DNA of 64,000 nucleotides from positions 19,879,825 to 19,943,824 of the forward strand of contig NC_059506.1 in NCBI RefSeq assembly GCF_914767665.1, read 5' to 3'. This DNA is from Harmonia axyridis (taxonomy: Eukaryota > Arthropoda > Insecta > Coleoptera > Coccinellidae). Made by a program: the position numbers and the translations under genes. The notes under the pieces are model-generated. The model ran no database searches. It was given only the letters and a program-made list of their open reading frames with translations, and had not been told where the DNA came from. Positions 24,331-36,796 of this stretch are shown here, in pieces. Every line of letters begins with the position of its first letter. Positions within the stretch are counted from its first letter, which is position 1.

Positions 24331-24498
24331 TCATTCAATAATTCTATTGTTTAATTTTTGAAATAGTATGTTTTTACTATCATCTGTAGGTGATTTTGAT
24401 ATGAGATCTAATGCTGAAAACAAATTTTTTAACACAATTTTGTTCTTTATGATCCATGGTACATTTATATGAAACAACCTACGTACAGCTTCATACTT
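24331..24498 (-). other. Possible antisense terminal exon, upstream of gene 3
   Basis: Same frame as upstream of gene 2, unbroken. Confidence 0.25.
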
Positions 24499-24668
24499 CT
24501 GTGAAAATTCTATATTTTTTTCGTTTTTCTACTGTGTCTTTTTTCAAATGGAAATGATAAATAAATATTCTATTATTATAACTTTTTTATCATATCATTG
24601 AAATAATAATAACTAAAATATAAACATAAGTATAAAAAAGAAGAAGAATATGAAATATCAAAACAAGA

Positions 24669-24831
24669 AGTTCCATGCGCATGAATTCGTTGAGTCATTA
24701 AGTAAAGTCATTAAGTGAAGTCAGAAAGAGTATATAAACTCGGAGAAGTTTTCAAAGCCATCATAATATTTTGAGCTTTCGAGTGAAAGGTGTTTTTGTG
24801 TTTTGAATTTAAAATTCTATAGATATTAAAT
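24669..24831 (+). promoter_or_regulatory. Usp10 promoter and 5' UTR, copy 3
   Basis: The TATA box is at 24731-24738. All upstream motifs of copy 2 are kept. Small private changes lie just downstream of the TATA box (ACTCGGAG for ACTCAGAG) and in the 5' UTR. Confidence 0.6.
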
Positions 24832-27800
24832 ATGTCTTTTTTGGATATAGAAGCGGAAGTTAGCAGTGAGGTGAGTTGGCATATTATATTTTTTCTTTTC
24901 ATTTCATTAATATTTTTCTGATAACTAAAAATTGAAATCAATCAAAAATAATTGAAGAATTCGTTCAAGGAATTATTAGAAAAAGAAAATTGTCCAAAAT
25001 ACTTTTCCGTCCTTCTAGCTATTTCATGTTTTGAAACTTTTTGTGACAGAAATTCATAGTAAAAAATAATGTGTTTATATAAGTATATTGCGATTATTTT
25101 GAATATTTTGCATAAGTGGTTTTTTGACGTGATATCTTTACATGCTTTTTTACTGACGTTGATTTTTGCAGTTTTATTCATAATAATCTGTCTTCTTCCG
25201 ACAATCCTGATATTATTTGTAGTCGTATTCATATTCAAATTAGATATTTCTATGAATTTAGAATAATAATCCAACACTAATAGATAATTTCTTTTATTGA
25301 AGTAGAATAAATCGATTCCAACTTTAATCCACGGCTCATTAGGAATATCATGATTAATTAGAGGTTCTTTTACATTTTGTTTTCTATATAGGTTACAAGT
25401 TTCACAAGAATCACTCAATTTATCTATTTGTAATGATAAACTTGGCCAAATTACTAGTTCTCTAGCTCTGTTTTAAATTTTTTTTTTACCCATATGTCCT
25501 ATATGTAATTGTTTTAATGTATCTTGTCTTAATTCTTCCGGTATTAAAATTTTGTCACCTTTGCATATTAAACCTTCCATAAAAGTTAATTCATCTCTAT
25601 AGGACCAATAAACTTTCATGTCACTTTCTAAATTCTTTTTGTTATTAGGAAAACCATTTTTTATTAATATTACTAAATTTTGCAAATGACTGTCAGTTTC
25701 GATTATTTGTTTGATCTTTTCTATTTTTAAATCTGATACAGGTAAATTCTTTATTATTGAGCAAATATGCAAATCAATATCTGTTGCAAATTCATATTCT
25801 TCATCAATATAGGTTCTTGATAAAGCATCAGCAATTTTCAATTCCTTCCCCGGTTTATATACTAATTTAAATTGGTAAGGTTGAAGTTTTAAAAGCATTC
25901 TTTGCAATCGAGGAGGTGTTTTAACAAGAGGTTTTGAGAAAATTGATATTAATAGTCGATGATCAGTTTCAATAGTGATATCTCCATTTGCAAATAAATA
26001 TTGATGAAATTTTTCACAACTGAATACTACTGGAAGCATTTCTTTTTCTATTTGCGCATAAGATTTTTGAGATTCTGTCAAGGACCTTGATGCATAGCCA
26101 ATTATTTTATTTTTCTGTTTGATACAAGTACCAAGACCTTTTGAAGATATTACATCATCACATGATATTATTATGTCTTCATTCGGTTGAAAATATCCTA
26201 ATATAGGTTCTTTTGAAATAATATTTTTTAACGATTCGAATGAATTTTGTTGTTCATGATTCCATTGAAATTCAATATTTGATTTTAATAAATTTTTTAG
26301 CGGTTCTGTTATACTAGATGCATTTGGAATAAATCTTTGTAAATATGTAATCATTCCTAAAATGATTTCTACGTCTTTTTTATTCGGAGGAGTTTTATAA
26401 AATTCAATAGCTTTAATTTTTTCTTCATCTGGTTTTATTCCACTAGAAGTTAATATATGACCCATGTATTTGATTTCGGTAATGCCAAATTTACATTTGT
26501 TTTTGTTCAGTTTAATATTATTTTTTATACAAATAGCCAATGCAATTTTTAAAATTTTGTCATGTTCCTCAATGCTTCTTGCAAATATTAAAATATCATC
26601 TACATAAATTTTGATACCTTTAGCCAAAGAAAATAAATCACTTATACGTTTGAAAAATATTTCCGATGAATTACGCAAACCATATGGCAATCTTTTGAAA
26701 CAGTATCTTCCGAAGGGAGTATTGAAAGTTGTAAGTTTCTTACTTTGATCATCCAATTTAACATGCCAAAAACCGTTACTACAATCTAGAGTGCTGAAAT
26801 ACTTAGCTCCTGATAACTCGTAGGTTAATTCTTCTAATGATGGCACATGGAAATGTTCTCGTTTTATGGCTTTATTCAAGTCCTTGTAGTCAATGCAGAT
26901 TCTTATATCATTATTGGGCTTACGAACGATTACCATTGAGCTGACCCAATCGGTTGGCTCCGATAATTTCTCTATAATATTTTCGTCTTCTAAGTCTTGA
27001 AGTTTTTGTTTCAGTTTTTCGTGAAAATTGAATGGAATTTTTCGCGGTGGTTGAATTATTGGAGTTATATTTGGATCAACTTCTATGTGTTACTCATCTT
27101 TCAAACATCCGATACCTGTGAACAGATCATTATAATTGGAAAAAAAATTAGCATAAGTTTCATTTTTATTGCAGTCCTTCACTTTATGGCCTTTTTTTAT
27201 AGGGGATGAAATCGTTTATTTCAGTTTACAGCGCGTACGCTTAAACTCGCCTGACGGATGGAGTTTAATTATCTTTTACAACTTGTTTCGGGTAGCGCGC
27301 TCCTGTTAGGTCGCGCCGTCGCGCCACCCCATTAATTGATTTGGTGTGTATTCTTTTTAATTTGAAGTTTCTGGAAGATCATCCGTTATGTTAATTGGGA
27401 TGCACTCCGTTAATTTTTATTGTCCTCGTTCCGGGACTCTACCGTTTCCTCTAATTTAAATTCAAATTTTTTAATCTAAGTTGCTGCTGGAGTTTTAGAT
27501 AAGACTTTCGCGATGATGTGGCTCGTTATTCTATGATGGATGCAGAATTTTTGCAGACGTTTGGAAGGTGCATTACAGTGGTGACGCCAGCTTTTAAGAA
27601 TAGTTAACAAATTCATCTTTTATTTTTTTGTCCATGCAATATTTCAGGGGGGGGGGCAGCAAAAATTTAGAGACGGATCCTACCCTGGTTATTGGTTTCT
27701 CAAAAATGTCACCCGTATCAAAAAAAATATTTTTTTCAACTCAATTTTTGTAATTTTGTAAAATTATTATTAGTTTTCCATAAACAATAGGCCATCGCGG

Positions 27801-30236
27801 TGAATCACCCTGTACATCATTATCATTTAGCCTTCTGCTTCCACTGAGGGATATAAATGTTGCCTTACAATAACGAAGAAATAAAATTCAATTCGGCAAC
27901 GTAGCTGCTAATTTGACATAGAAAATTGGATGTCATTCAAGGATCTCAAGGTCATGCACCTGTTCTACCCTAGTTTGTCTTATCTTCAGACAGAACATTT
28001 TCGAATTCATCTCAAACATTTTCGTGCATTTTCATCTCAAACGTCATCGTTGATATCGTTCCTTGATAGCATATTACAGGTCGAGAATAAAGAATAATCA
28101 AATTATAACACCGTAAAATAAGATAGTTTAATTTTGGATGTAACAGCAAAAGCGTTTGTATAGACTAATTCAAGTGACTTTGGATATACTATATACAGAA
28201 ATATTATAATTTCCAAAATGATTTCCACTATTATATTGTAATTTTTTTCAGAATCTACAATTCTTAGAATTAACTGCGTTAGAAGAAGAAGAGGCCCGTA
28301 GAATAAATACCATATTATTTACCAATTCTAGTGAATTCAAATTACCATGGAGAGTTAAACAAAAATTTTCTTCGAGTGAGTATAGAGATCTTAATATAAT
28401 TATTTATGGTCAATATGAATATGTAATATGATAATGAATCAACTAATATCAACTTTTTCAGAAAATCAGTGTAGAAAATCTGTGATCAATTACAATGGAT
28501 TATCAATTACAAAACCTATTATCCAAAATGAGATGACAGGAAAACATCCGAAACCTTCAACTCCCCCTAGTTCAGCTGTAAAAACAATTGAAATTATTGC
28601 AAGAGATAATACACAGATAATTAAAAATGATTCAAATGGGACAATTGAAAAAATTGAAAGTAGCATCTCGAATAAAAATGAATCTAAAATTGAGGAGTCC
28701 ACAGTGAATGTATATAAAAAATCATGGGCTAGTCTATTCGATAAAGATGTTAAAACAATATCGAATGGAAAAATACACAATAAAATTAATGATTCACATG
28801 TAACATCTTTAAAACATACAAAAGTAGTCGAAAAAATAGATTCAGCCACTCATATGTTAGGAGGTGAGTTCAAAACCATATCTTTATTTTTATATTTATC
28901 TTACTTTCAACTAACAATTTGCTTACATCTACAGTAGATAATTATTTTACTTAGTTGAACCCATTTTACTTGATGAAAAGTGGAATGCTTTGGTTGTTTC
29001 TATCATGGTTAGTAATATTTTTTAATTTTCAGAATTTCTCAAGAACTATAAAATTGATGAGACCCAAACCAGTTTTAAACCCAGGGGTTTACGAAACAGA
29101 AGTAACTTTTGTTATATAAACTCAATATTACAAGCCTTACTTGCTTGCCCACCACTTTGTAATCTCCTCAAACGGCTATCAGAGAACTTCACTCACAATA
29201 ATGCACTGAAATCAATAACAATGAGTGAAAATATGTAAGTATAAATTAATATAATTTGCAACTTTGATTGAATAACAATTTTATATATGTATTTTAATTA
29301 TTCAACTATTCCAGGTGTAAATTTATGAATAACTTCGATAATCTGCCCAATGTAAGACGCAAGTCACGTTCAAAAAAGAAGAACAAGAAGCAAACTTTCG
29401 TCAATATAGATAATGGCAATTCGTTTGAGGCCTCATCGTTTTATACGATGCTAAACGGAACACGTAGCGATTCTTTCCTTGTTGAAGGCCGACAAGAGGA
29501 CGCCGAAGAGTTCTTGAGCCTTCTGTTAAATGGGCTCAATGATGAAATGATGGAAATAATGAAATTGATTAGCCATGACGAAAATATTCAAGCAGCTAAA
29601 GAAGAAGTGAAAATAGAAGGGAATGTAACAAGAGAAATACAAATGGACAAGACACCGATTAGTGATATATTCGGAGGACTTCTCTGTTCAAGAATCCATA
29701 AAACCGGAGATGAAACTTCAGAAAATATTGAACCATTCCTAACATTGCCATTAAATATTAAGAAAGCAAATAACATAGCTGAAGCATTAGAAGGCCTTAC
29801 AACCAAGAACAAACTAGAGGGTCTGACATCATCGAAAACGAAAGAACCGGTTGAAGCATGGCAGCAAGTGATGATAGAGAAGTTGCCTGTAGTTTTAGTA
29901 TTACATTTGAAATGCTTCGAATACAGAATGAATGGCTGCACTAAAATAATGAAGACTATAGAATTTCCCATCAATCTGCAGATTGATTCTGAAATATTAA
30001 CTGGAAGGACGAATACTTCAGCGGAGAGACAATATAAATTAATATCTGTAGTATACCATGTAGGAAAGGAGGCCAGCTATGGGCATTATATAGCAGATAC
30101 TTTCCATTCGGGGTATAATACATGGTTGAGGTTTGATGACTCTAAAATAAACAGAGTTACGGAAGAAGATGTTCTTAAACGTCAAGGAGATAGAGTTCCT
30201 TATTTATTATTTTATCGAAGGAGTGATACGGTGTGA
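24832..30236 (+). CDS. Usp10: Usp10 deubiquitinase, gene copy 3 (complete, 5 exons)
   Basis: Exons are 24832-24870, 28252-28375, 28462-28863, 29033-29234 and 29315-30236. The model gives 562 aa with all three catalytic boxes intact. It belongs to a subgroup with copies 4 and 5 that has Q16, H185, S238 and N245 where copies 1-2 have H, Y, T and Y. Its private change is S485T. Intron 1 is slightly shorter because of the unit 3 deletion near 25184-25190. The 1 kb non-LTR insertion lies about 2.4 kb upstream of its start, beyond the core promoter. Confidence 0.9.
24930..25208. repeat. Direct repeat A, intron 1 of gene 3 (shortened)
   Basis: Same repeat with a private internal deletion of about 22 bp near 25184-25190 and loss of three bases at its left end. 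Confidence 0.8.
25209..27187 (-). pseudogene. Ty3/gypsy pol remnant, unit 3
   Basis: The RT-RNase H frame is open over 25473-26936. Private changes include F to I in the EIFLGM segment and K to T in EFAKD. The shared upstream stop and the shared joint stop remain. The deletion near 25184-25190 brings repeat A into the same frame as the integrase fragment. Confidence 0.93.
27304..27577 (+). mobile_element. Possible solo LTR, unit 3
   Basis: Same block with the GGAAGATC variant. The poly-G run downstream is one base longer than in the other units. Confidence 0.35.
27578..28251. other. Distal intron 1 of Usp10, unit 3
   Basis: Same content, with a G10 run and a private A-to-G change in the CATCTCAAACATCATCG stretch. 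No gene is seen. Confidence 0.5.
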
Positions 30237-30380
30237 AGTGTAAAAATTCATTGATATAGTTGTTAATTTGTACAGATTAGATTTAAGGATGCTGAACATT
30301 GTAATATTTTTCTGTTGTTTCATGAGTAATGCCATGTATTGTATTTCGGGAGAATATGATAAATTGACTATACAATGTTG

Positions 30381-30414
<34 letters not shown>

Positions 30415-30440
30415 AAAAATAAATATTATATTTTAATAAA
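30381..30440 (+). terminator. TA microsatellite and poly(A) signals, gene 3
   Basis: The TA run is 27 nt (30381-30407), the longest of the five. AATAAA is at 30418-30423 and 30435-30440. Confidence 0.65.
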
Positions 30441-31103
30441 CGGACTTTGTATAAATGTAAAATTTTTTTTGTTTTTTTTGAAGAAATTTCTTTTCCTAAA
30501 ACTTAAATTAAATTCAATTTTTGCAAGAACTACGATCTCAGAAGGAAAAAAAGATCGTCTTCGTGAAAATTCCAATAAACCATAAACAGTATTAGCTCAG
30601 GACTTTGGACTCTCATCTTTATTCCTTTTTCTTTGCTCTTGAAATCAGGTGAATTTCGCTCAATGTAATAAAAAAAAGTTGACCAAATTTTATAATTTTC
30701 CCCTGTGTTCAGCGGTGCTATGTTCTCCTACTTCTGTAACCTAGATAAATGAGGATATTTTGGAAGATCGTACCTCATGCACTCGAATCATGTAATTTTT
30801 TTTTGTTTCACAAACTCCTTAAAGGGGGGAGGTGGAAAAAAGCACTGCTTGATAATCGAAATTTTTTTTGTTTTGTTAAGAATTTAGTGTAAAATGGTTG
30901 AAAATCTATCAGCAACCTTTATTGCCTTAAGAACTTTATGGTGTTAGTTGTAACATAATACATTTTTAATATGTTTCAAAACTTATAAGCTGTATTCTTC
31001 TATAAATTATTCATGAAGGCATAAACATTCAATTAGGATCAATGCAGAAATTGAATGGATGTTTTTCTTGATTTGGCTGTTGCAAAATTTTTTATATAAT
31101 CAA
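30441..31103. other. 3' flank of gene 3, no gene seen
   Basis: Same content as the flank of gene 1. No coding or RNA gene is supported. Confidence 0.4.
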
Positions 31104-32325
31104 TCAATCAATTTTATCGAGTATCTCTTGCTCTATATCTAGGATTGCCAATCCAGAAAATCTGTCTCATGACATGGTAGACTTCAAAAAGTTTTCAATT
31201 ATTTTTAATTCAGTGAATGATCTCTTACCAGAAGCAACAGACACAGGTAAAGTGATAAGGATTCTTGAGGCAATACTAAGATTCGGTAGAGAAGAAGTAA
31301 GATTATTTTCGAAAATATATTGTAGAATTTCAAGAGGATTTTCGCTTCCGATAATGAAAACAATCTTAGGGCTTTTATCTCGTTGAATAAATCATTTTCT
31401 TTCACGTCAGCCTCTTTTTTTCCTAATCAGTTAGCTTTTGTTGAAGAGCATGACAGCATTTTAATAGATATTTATCATTTAATTTAAGAATATCACAAAT
31501 AATTTTGATCAATTATTTTCAGAAAGAAATTTATTTTAAAAGCGATTTTTTAATCTTGAGGTGCCTCATCCGTCTGTTCATAATCGAAAAATTTTGGTTT
31601 ATACTTTCGTCTTACAGAATATAATAGAGAAAAACCTTGATCTATCTCAAGAGCAGCCGCTAGTTTTCCAGATTCCGCAAGTTTTTACTCGAGAACATTA
31701 TCATCCCTATAATTTTTGAAATGATCAACTAAATTCTTCAAATAGTTTTGGCACACTTTAATGTCAATCGCTACACTTTGCATCATTTTGCTTACAATAT
31801 TAATCTGGAATGAAACATCATAAGAAATTATTATACTTCAAATAAATTTAAGAGAATGAATATTTAATAAAAGAGAAATGTCTATTTCTAGTTTCCATGT
31901 TAAAAGTATAATTTTCTGCAATTTCTAAAAGGCTATTACATATTTGAATAAAATAAAACTTTAGCATCAATTCTACTTGACCATCTAGTATCACTTAGGG
32001 GTTTTAGATGTAACTGAGGATCATGCTTTTTTATAACATTCCAATCTCCTTGTGGATGAAGAGAAATATATATAAAGTTCTTGTACAATATCAAAAGAGT
32101 TTGATTGTCTCAGTCTTTACTTGTCGGAAATTCATCTTGATGATTAAAAAGAAAAATAACTTATTTCCGCTTTATAAAGCGGAAATAAGTTATTTTACTT
32201 TTAAATCATCAATATCAAAAGAGTCCACTGTTTCATTTGAAACCTTAGCAGCATCATTTTCAGTTAAATTTATGCTGTGTGCAGCACATGGCGCAAAAAA
32301 TGCCCTTTTGATGACAAACCTCCAA
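31104..32325 (-). pseudogene. hAT transposase remnant, unit 3
   Basis: Same broken frame and palindromic insertion. There is a private G-to-T change near 31256 in the dimerization region. Confidence 0.8.
32139..32210. repeat. Palindromic insertion, unit 3
   Basis: The perfect 44-bp core is at 32153-32196, unchanged. Confidence 0.85.
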
Positions 32326-32384
32326 TAAAATCGGAAATTACACCAAGCCTGTAAAATATATAAAAACCATACTTAATAAAACAT

Positions 32385-35300
32385 CACAATGTAACTAACA
32401 ACAAACAAGTATTACATACTTACATATTATTCTGGAACACATTTAATCCTCATTAGCTAGTAGCTACTTGGATAATGGAGGAAATTATTTGAACTCGAAT
32501 TATTCAGTACCTGCTTACAAAACTGTAGTAATTATTCGAGCATAAAATTCTTAGAAAACTGAAAGATAAAGATTGTTATCTCACTTTTAGACAGGAAAGT
32601 GAGTTGGACATTACAACTTGAATGTTTTTCTGAAGAAAATATCATATTGTCGAAAGTTCGCATTGCTCAAAAGAAAAAAAAATTGAAATTTCTGAAATTT
32701 TTTTTCCGTAATTATTAAAAATTGAAATTTTTCGAAATACTTCACCTCACTCTCAACAGATTCAAACATCGGAAAAAATGGAATTTTTCAATAAAAAATA
32801 TTGTAAACCTAAATTTTCAAGAAAAACCTATAAAATTCAAAATATAAGATTTTCCTATGTAAAAAAAAATCCTAACTACAGATTTCAAGACAACGGTAAG
32901 TATTTATAAATTATCAAAGGTAATTCCACGAGTGCTTCAAATTTTATCGATAATCTTTTCTTTTCCACGAAAACGTGTTTATTTGGCAAAAACATGAAAA
33001 TAAACCGATTGATAAAATTACGGCGATTCGTGTGCATAGTAGGTATTTTGGTTGCAATTCATACTTCATAAAATGTTTTTGTTGTTATTAATGAAAAAGT
33101 ACCAAGTATGTGCTATCGTTGTATTCCAAATAGAATAACACGCAATTTTCACTGACAATATACAGGGGGTGCCATTTGAAAAGAAAAATTAAGGGTAGCT
33201 ACCACAGGGCTGTCAAATGTAAGAACATTTTTTCACATCATTGGGAAAGTACTTTGATGTTATCCAAGCAAATTTTCTATTTTTTTATTATCTTGTCAAA
33301 TAAGCTGGATATTGCCTGTATACGATAACTAGGGACACCTGGTAGATATGTCAGGAAATTACTGCACATCATATTTAAAAAGTACTGATTTTGATAATTT
33401 CTTTTTCTAAATCTTGAATTCATATTAAGGATTTTTTCGTTGGCTGTTTCTAAATCTATTTCATATAATTTTGTTAATTTAAACGAAAATCCATTAGAGT
33501 ACTTTCCATTGGCAACTTTCTCTGAATTGGTGGTATTTTGTTTTGTGGAGGGGATGGAGGGATAGCAGCTCTAGTCCCGCTAGTCAAAGTAGGAATGATT
33601 CAGGTAAACATTAAATCCTCATTAACTACTTGAATAGATAACGGAAAACATTATTCACACCCTGTTACTCTCATTGAATTATGAAAGAACTAAATGATAA
33701 AGACTATTGTATTGCTTTCTAGCGAGGTCATTATAATTTTAATGTTTCTTCACAAATTTGTAGAAAATTTCACATTCTCGAAAATTTGACTTTCCTTATC
33801 AGAAAACAAGAAGTTTAATGGAAATATCTGAAAATTTGTTGCAGGAATTACTGAAATTGAAATTTTTCGATATACTTTACCTAACTTGTGCAGATTCAAC
33901 TACGGAAAAATTGAAGATAGAAATTCATAGTAAAAAATATTGGTTACCTATATATTTAAGATGTATGTAGTTATAAAATTCGAAACATAAGATTTCTTAT
34001 GAAAATGAATTCTGAACGCTGAAAATACAAGATGATTTCTAACTACTTATTTTAAAAAACGGTATTTATAAATTATACCACGAGTGCTTCAAAAAAAAAT
34101 GAAATATGAAAACACACCCATTGATAAAATCACGGTGACTGGTGATTTCATCTAAATTTCATCAAACAAAAAATTTAATGAATAATCTCAAAATTAGTTT
34201 CAAGAAATATTATAAAATTAAAATTTTTCGAAATACTTTATCTTACTTTCATTGGATTCAATCTTCGGAACAATTAAAAATAAAAATTTATAGTTAAAAA
34301 TATTGTATAATTTGTGTACCTATGTAATATATATTCATATACCAAAATGATGTTATCAAAGCAAATTTTCCTTTTTTTTATTGTCTTGCCAAATAAGCTA
34401 GATATTGCCTGTATACGATAACTAGGGACACCCGGTAGATATGTTAGGCAATTACTTACATCATATTAAAAAAGTACCGATTTTGCAACATATTTTGAAT
34501 CGAGAATTTTTGATAATTTCTTTTTCTAAATCTTGAATTCATATTCAGGATTTTTTCGTTGGCTGTTCCTAAATCTATTTCATATAATTTTGTTAATATA
34601 AACGAAAATTCATTAGAGACGTAAAGTTCTTTCCATTGGCAACTTTCTCTTAATGGATGGTATTTTGTTTTGTGGAGGGGATGGAGGTTGTCAGCCCTAG
34701 TCCCGCAAGTCAAAGTAGGAAGATTCAGGTAAAGATTAAATCCTCATTAACTACTTGAATAGATAACGGAAAACATTATTTACACCCTGTAACTCTCATT
34801 GAATTATGAAAGAACTAAATGATAAAGACTATTGTATTGCTTTCTAGCGAGGTCATTATAATTTTAATGTTTCTCCACAAATTTCTAGAAAATTTTCCAT
34901 TCCTTATCAGAAAACAAGAATTTTAATAAATATATCTGAAAATTTGTTGCAGGAATTACTGAAAATGAAAGTTTTCGATATACTTTACCTAACTTGTGGA
35001 AATTCAACTACGGAAAAATTGAAGATAGAAATTCATAGTAAAAAATATTGGTTACCTATATATTTAAGATGTATGTAGCTATAAAATTCGAAACATAAGA
35101 TTTTCTTATGAAAATGAATTATGAACACTGAAAATACAAGATTATTCCTAACTACTTCTTTTTAAAAACGGTATTTATAAATTATACCACGAGTGCTTCA
35201 AAAAAAAAATAAAATATGAAAACACACCAATTGATAAAATCACGGTGACTCGTGATTTCATTCAAATTTCATCAAACAAAAAATTTAATGAATAATCTTA

Positions 35301-35984
35301 AAATCAGTTTCAAGAAATATTATAAAATTAAAATTTTTCGAAATACTTTACCATACTTTCAGTGGATTCAAATTTGTATAATTTGTGTACCTATATAATA
35401 TATATTTATATACTTATATATTCTGTATATATATAAAATTCAAAATATAAGATTTCTTCATGAGAATGAATACTGAATACTAAATTTCAAACTTCGGACA
35501 TTTGTTCGTGAGAATTTTTTCTTAAAAAGACCTAACGAATCATCATCTAAAATTTCGTGGTAGCTAGAAATATTTCATTTTGTATATTTATTCTATGGGA
35601 TTCATTAACCGATCCTAGGAAAGTTCATTATTTTTCATTATTTTTCGAAGGTTTTTTTTCATTGTCAAATATCATCTTTTAAAGAATTGAATAAATTTTG
35701 AATTTACTCCAATAAAAATTTTAATTGCAATAAAAATCTCGAACTGAAAAGAAATATACATATATTTGTTTTAGGAATTATAAAAAAATATTTTTTTTCA
35801 AATTATTTCAGCACATTATTTAATGATATAATTTTTATTTTATAATTTAGAAAGTTACCATATACATATAATTCTTGTGTTATCTTTCTATATTGAAACT
35901 AACTAAAGATTCAAAATAAGTTCATACGCAAATTGATATAAATATACACTGATCACCTTTTAAACTACAATTAAAATTTCAAAA
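32385..35984. repeat. Nested AT-rich repeat block, unit 3
   Basis: Same three subunits without the non-LTR insertion. The unknown minus-strand frame in S2 is at 34456-34713. Confidence 0.8.
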
Positions 35985-36295
35985 ACTGAAATCAATGGAA
36001 AATTATTGAAGAATTCGTTCAAGGAATTATTAAAAAATGAAGATGATCCAAAATACTATTCCGCCCATTTAGCTATGTCATGTTTTGAAACTTTTTGGGA
36101 CCGAAATTCATAGTAAAAAATAATGTGTACATATAAGTATATTGCGATTGTTTTGAATATTTTCCATAAGCTGTTTTTTGACGTGATATATGTACATAGT
36201 TCTTTACATGCTTTTTAACTGACATTGATTCTTGCAGTTTTATTCATTATAATTCTGAAATTTAGATATTTGAATCTGTCCTCATACGACAATCC
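35985..36295. repeat. Direct repeat A', upstream of gene 4 promoter
   Basis: Same as in unit 1. Confidence 0.8.
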
Positions 36296-36463
36296 TCATT
36301 CAATAATTCTATTGTTTAATTTTTGAAATAGTATGTTTTTACTATCATCTGTAGGTGATTTTGATATGAGATCTAATGCTGAAAACAAATTTTTTAACAC
36401 AATTTTGTTCTTTATGATCCATGGTACATTTATATGAAACAACCTACGTACAGCTTCATACTT
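36296..36463 (-). other. Possible antisense terminal exon, upstream of gene 4
   Basis: Same frame as upstream of gene 2, unbroken. Confidence 0.25.
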
Positions 36464-36633
36464 CTGTGAAAATTCTATATTTTTTTCGTTTTTCTACTGT
36501 GTCTTTTTTCAAATGGAAATGATAAATAAATATTCTATTATTATAACTTTTTTATCATATCATTGAAATAATAATAACTAAAATATAAACATAAGTATAA
36601 AAAAGAAGAAGAATATGAAATATCAAAACAAGA

Positions 36634-36796
36634 AGTTCCATGCGCATGAATTCGTTGAGTCATTAAGTAAAGTCATTAAGTGAAGTCAGAAAGAGTATAT
36701 AAACTCAGAGAAGTTTTCAAAGCCATCATAATATTTTGAGCTTTCGAGTGAAAGGTGTTTTTGTGTTTTGAATTTGAAATTCTATAGATATTAAAT
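36634..36796 (+). promoter_or_regulatory. Usp10 promoter and 5' UTR, copy 4
   Basis: The TATA box is at 36696-36703, 101 bp before the ATG, with the AP-1-like site and the 13-bp direct repeat unchanged. Confidence 0.6.

Larger units (their letters stand above)
12043..25019. repeat. Tandem unit 2 (12,977 bp)
   Basis: Same order of elements as unit 1 but without the 55 bp GA-rich insertion. It is about 1 kb longer than the other units because of the non-LTR insertion at 21477-22477. It holds exons 2-5 of gene 2 and, at its right end, the promoter and exon 1 of gene 3. Confidence 0.97.
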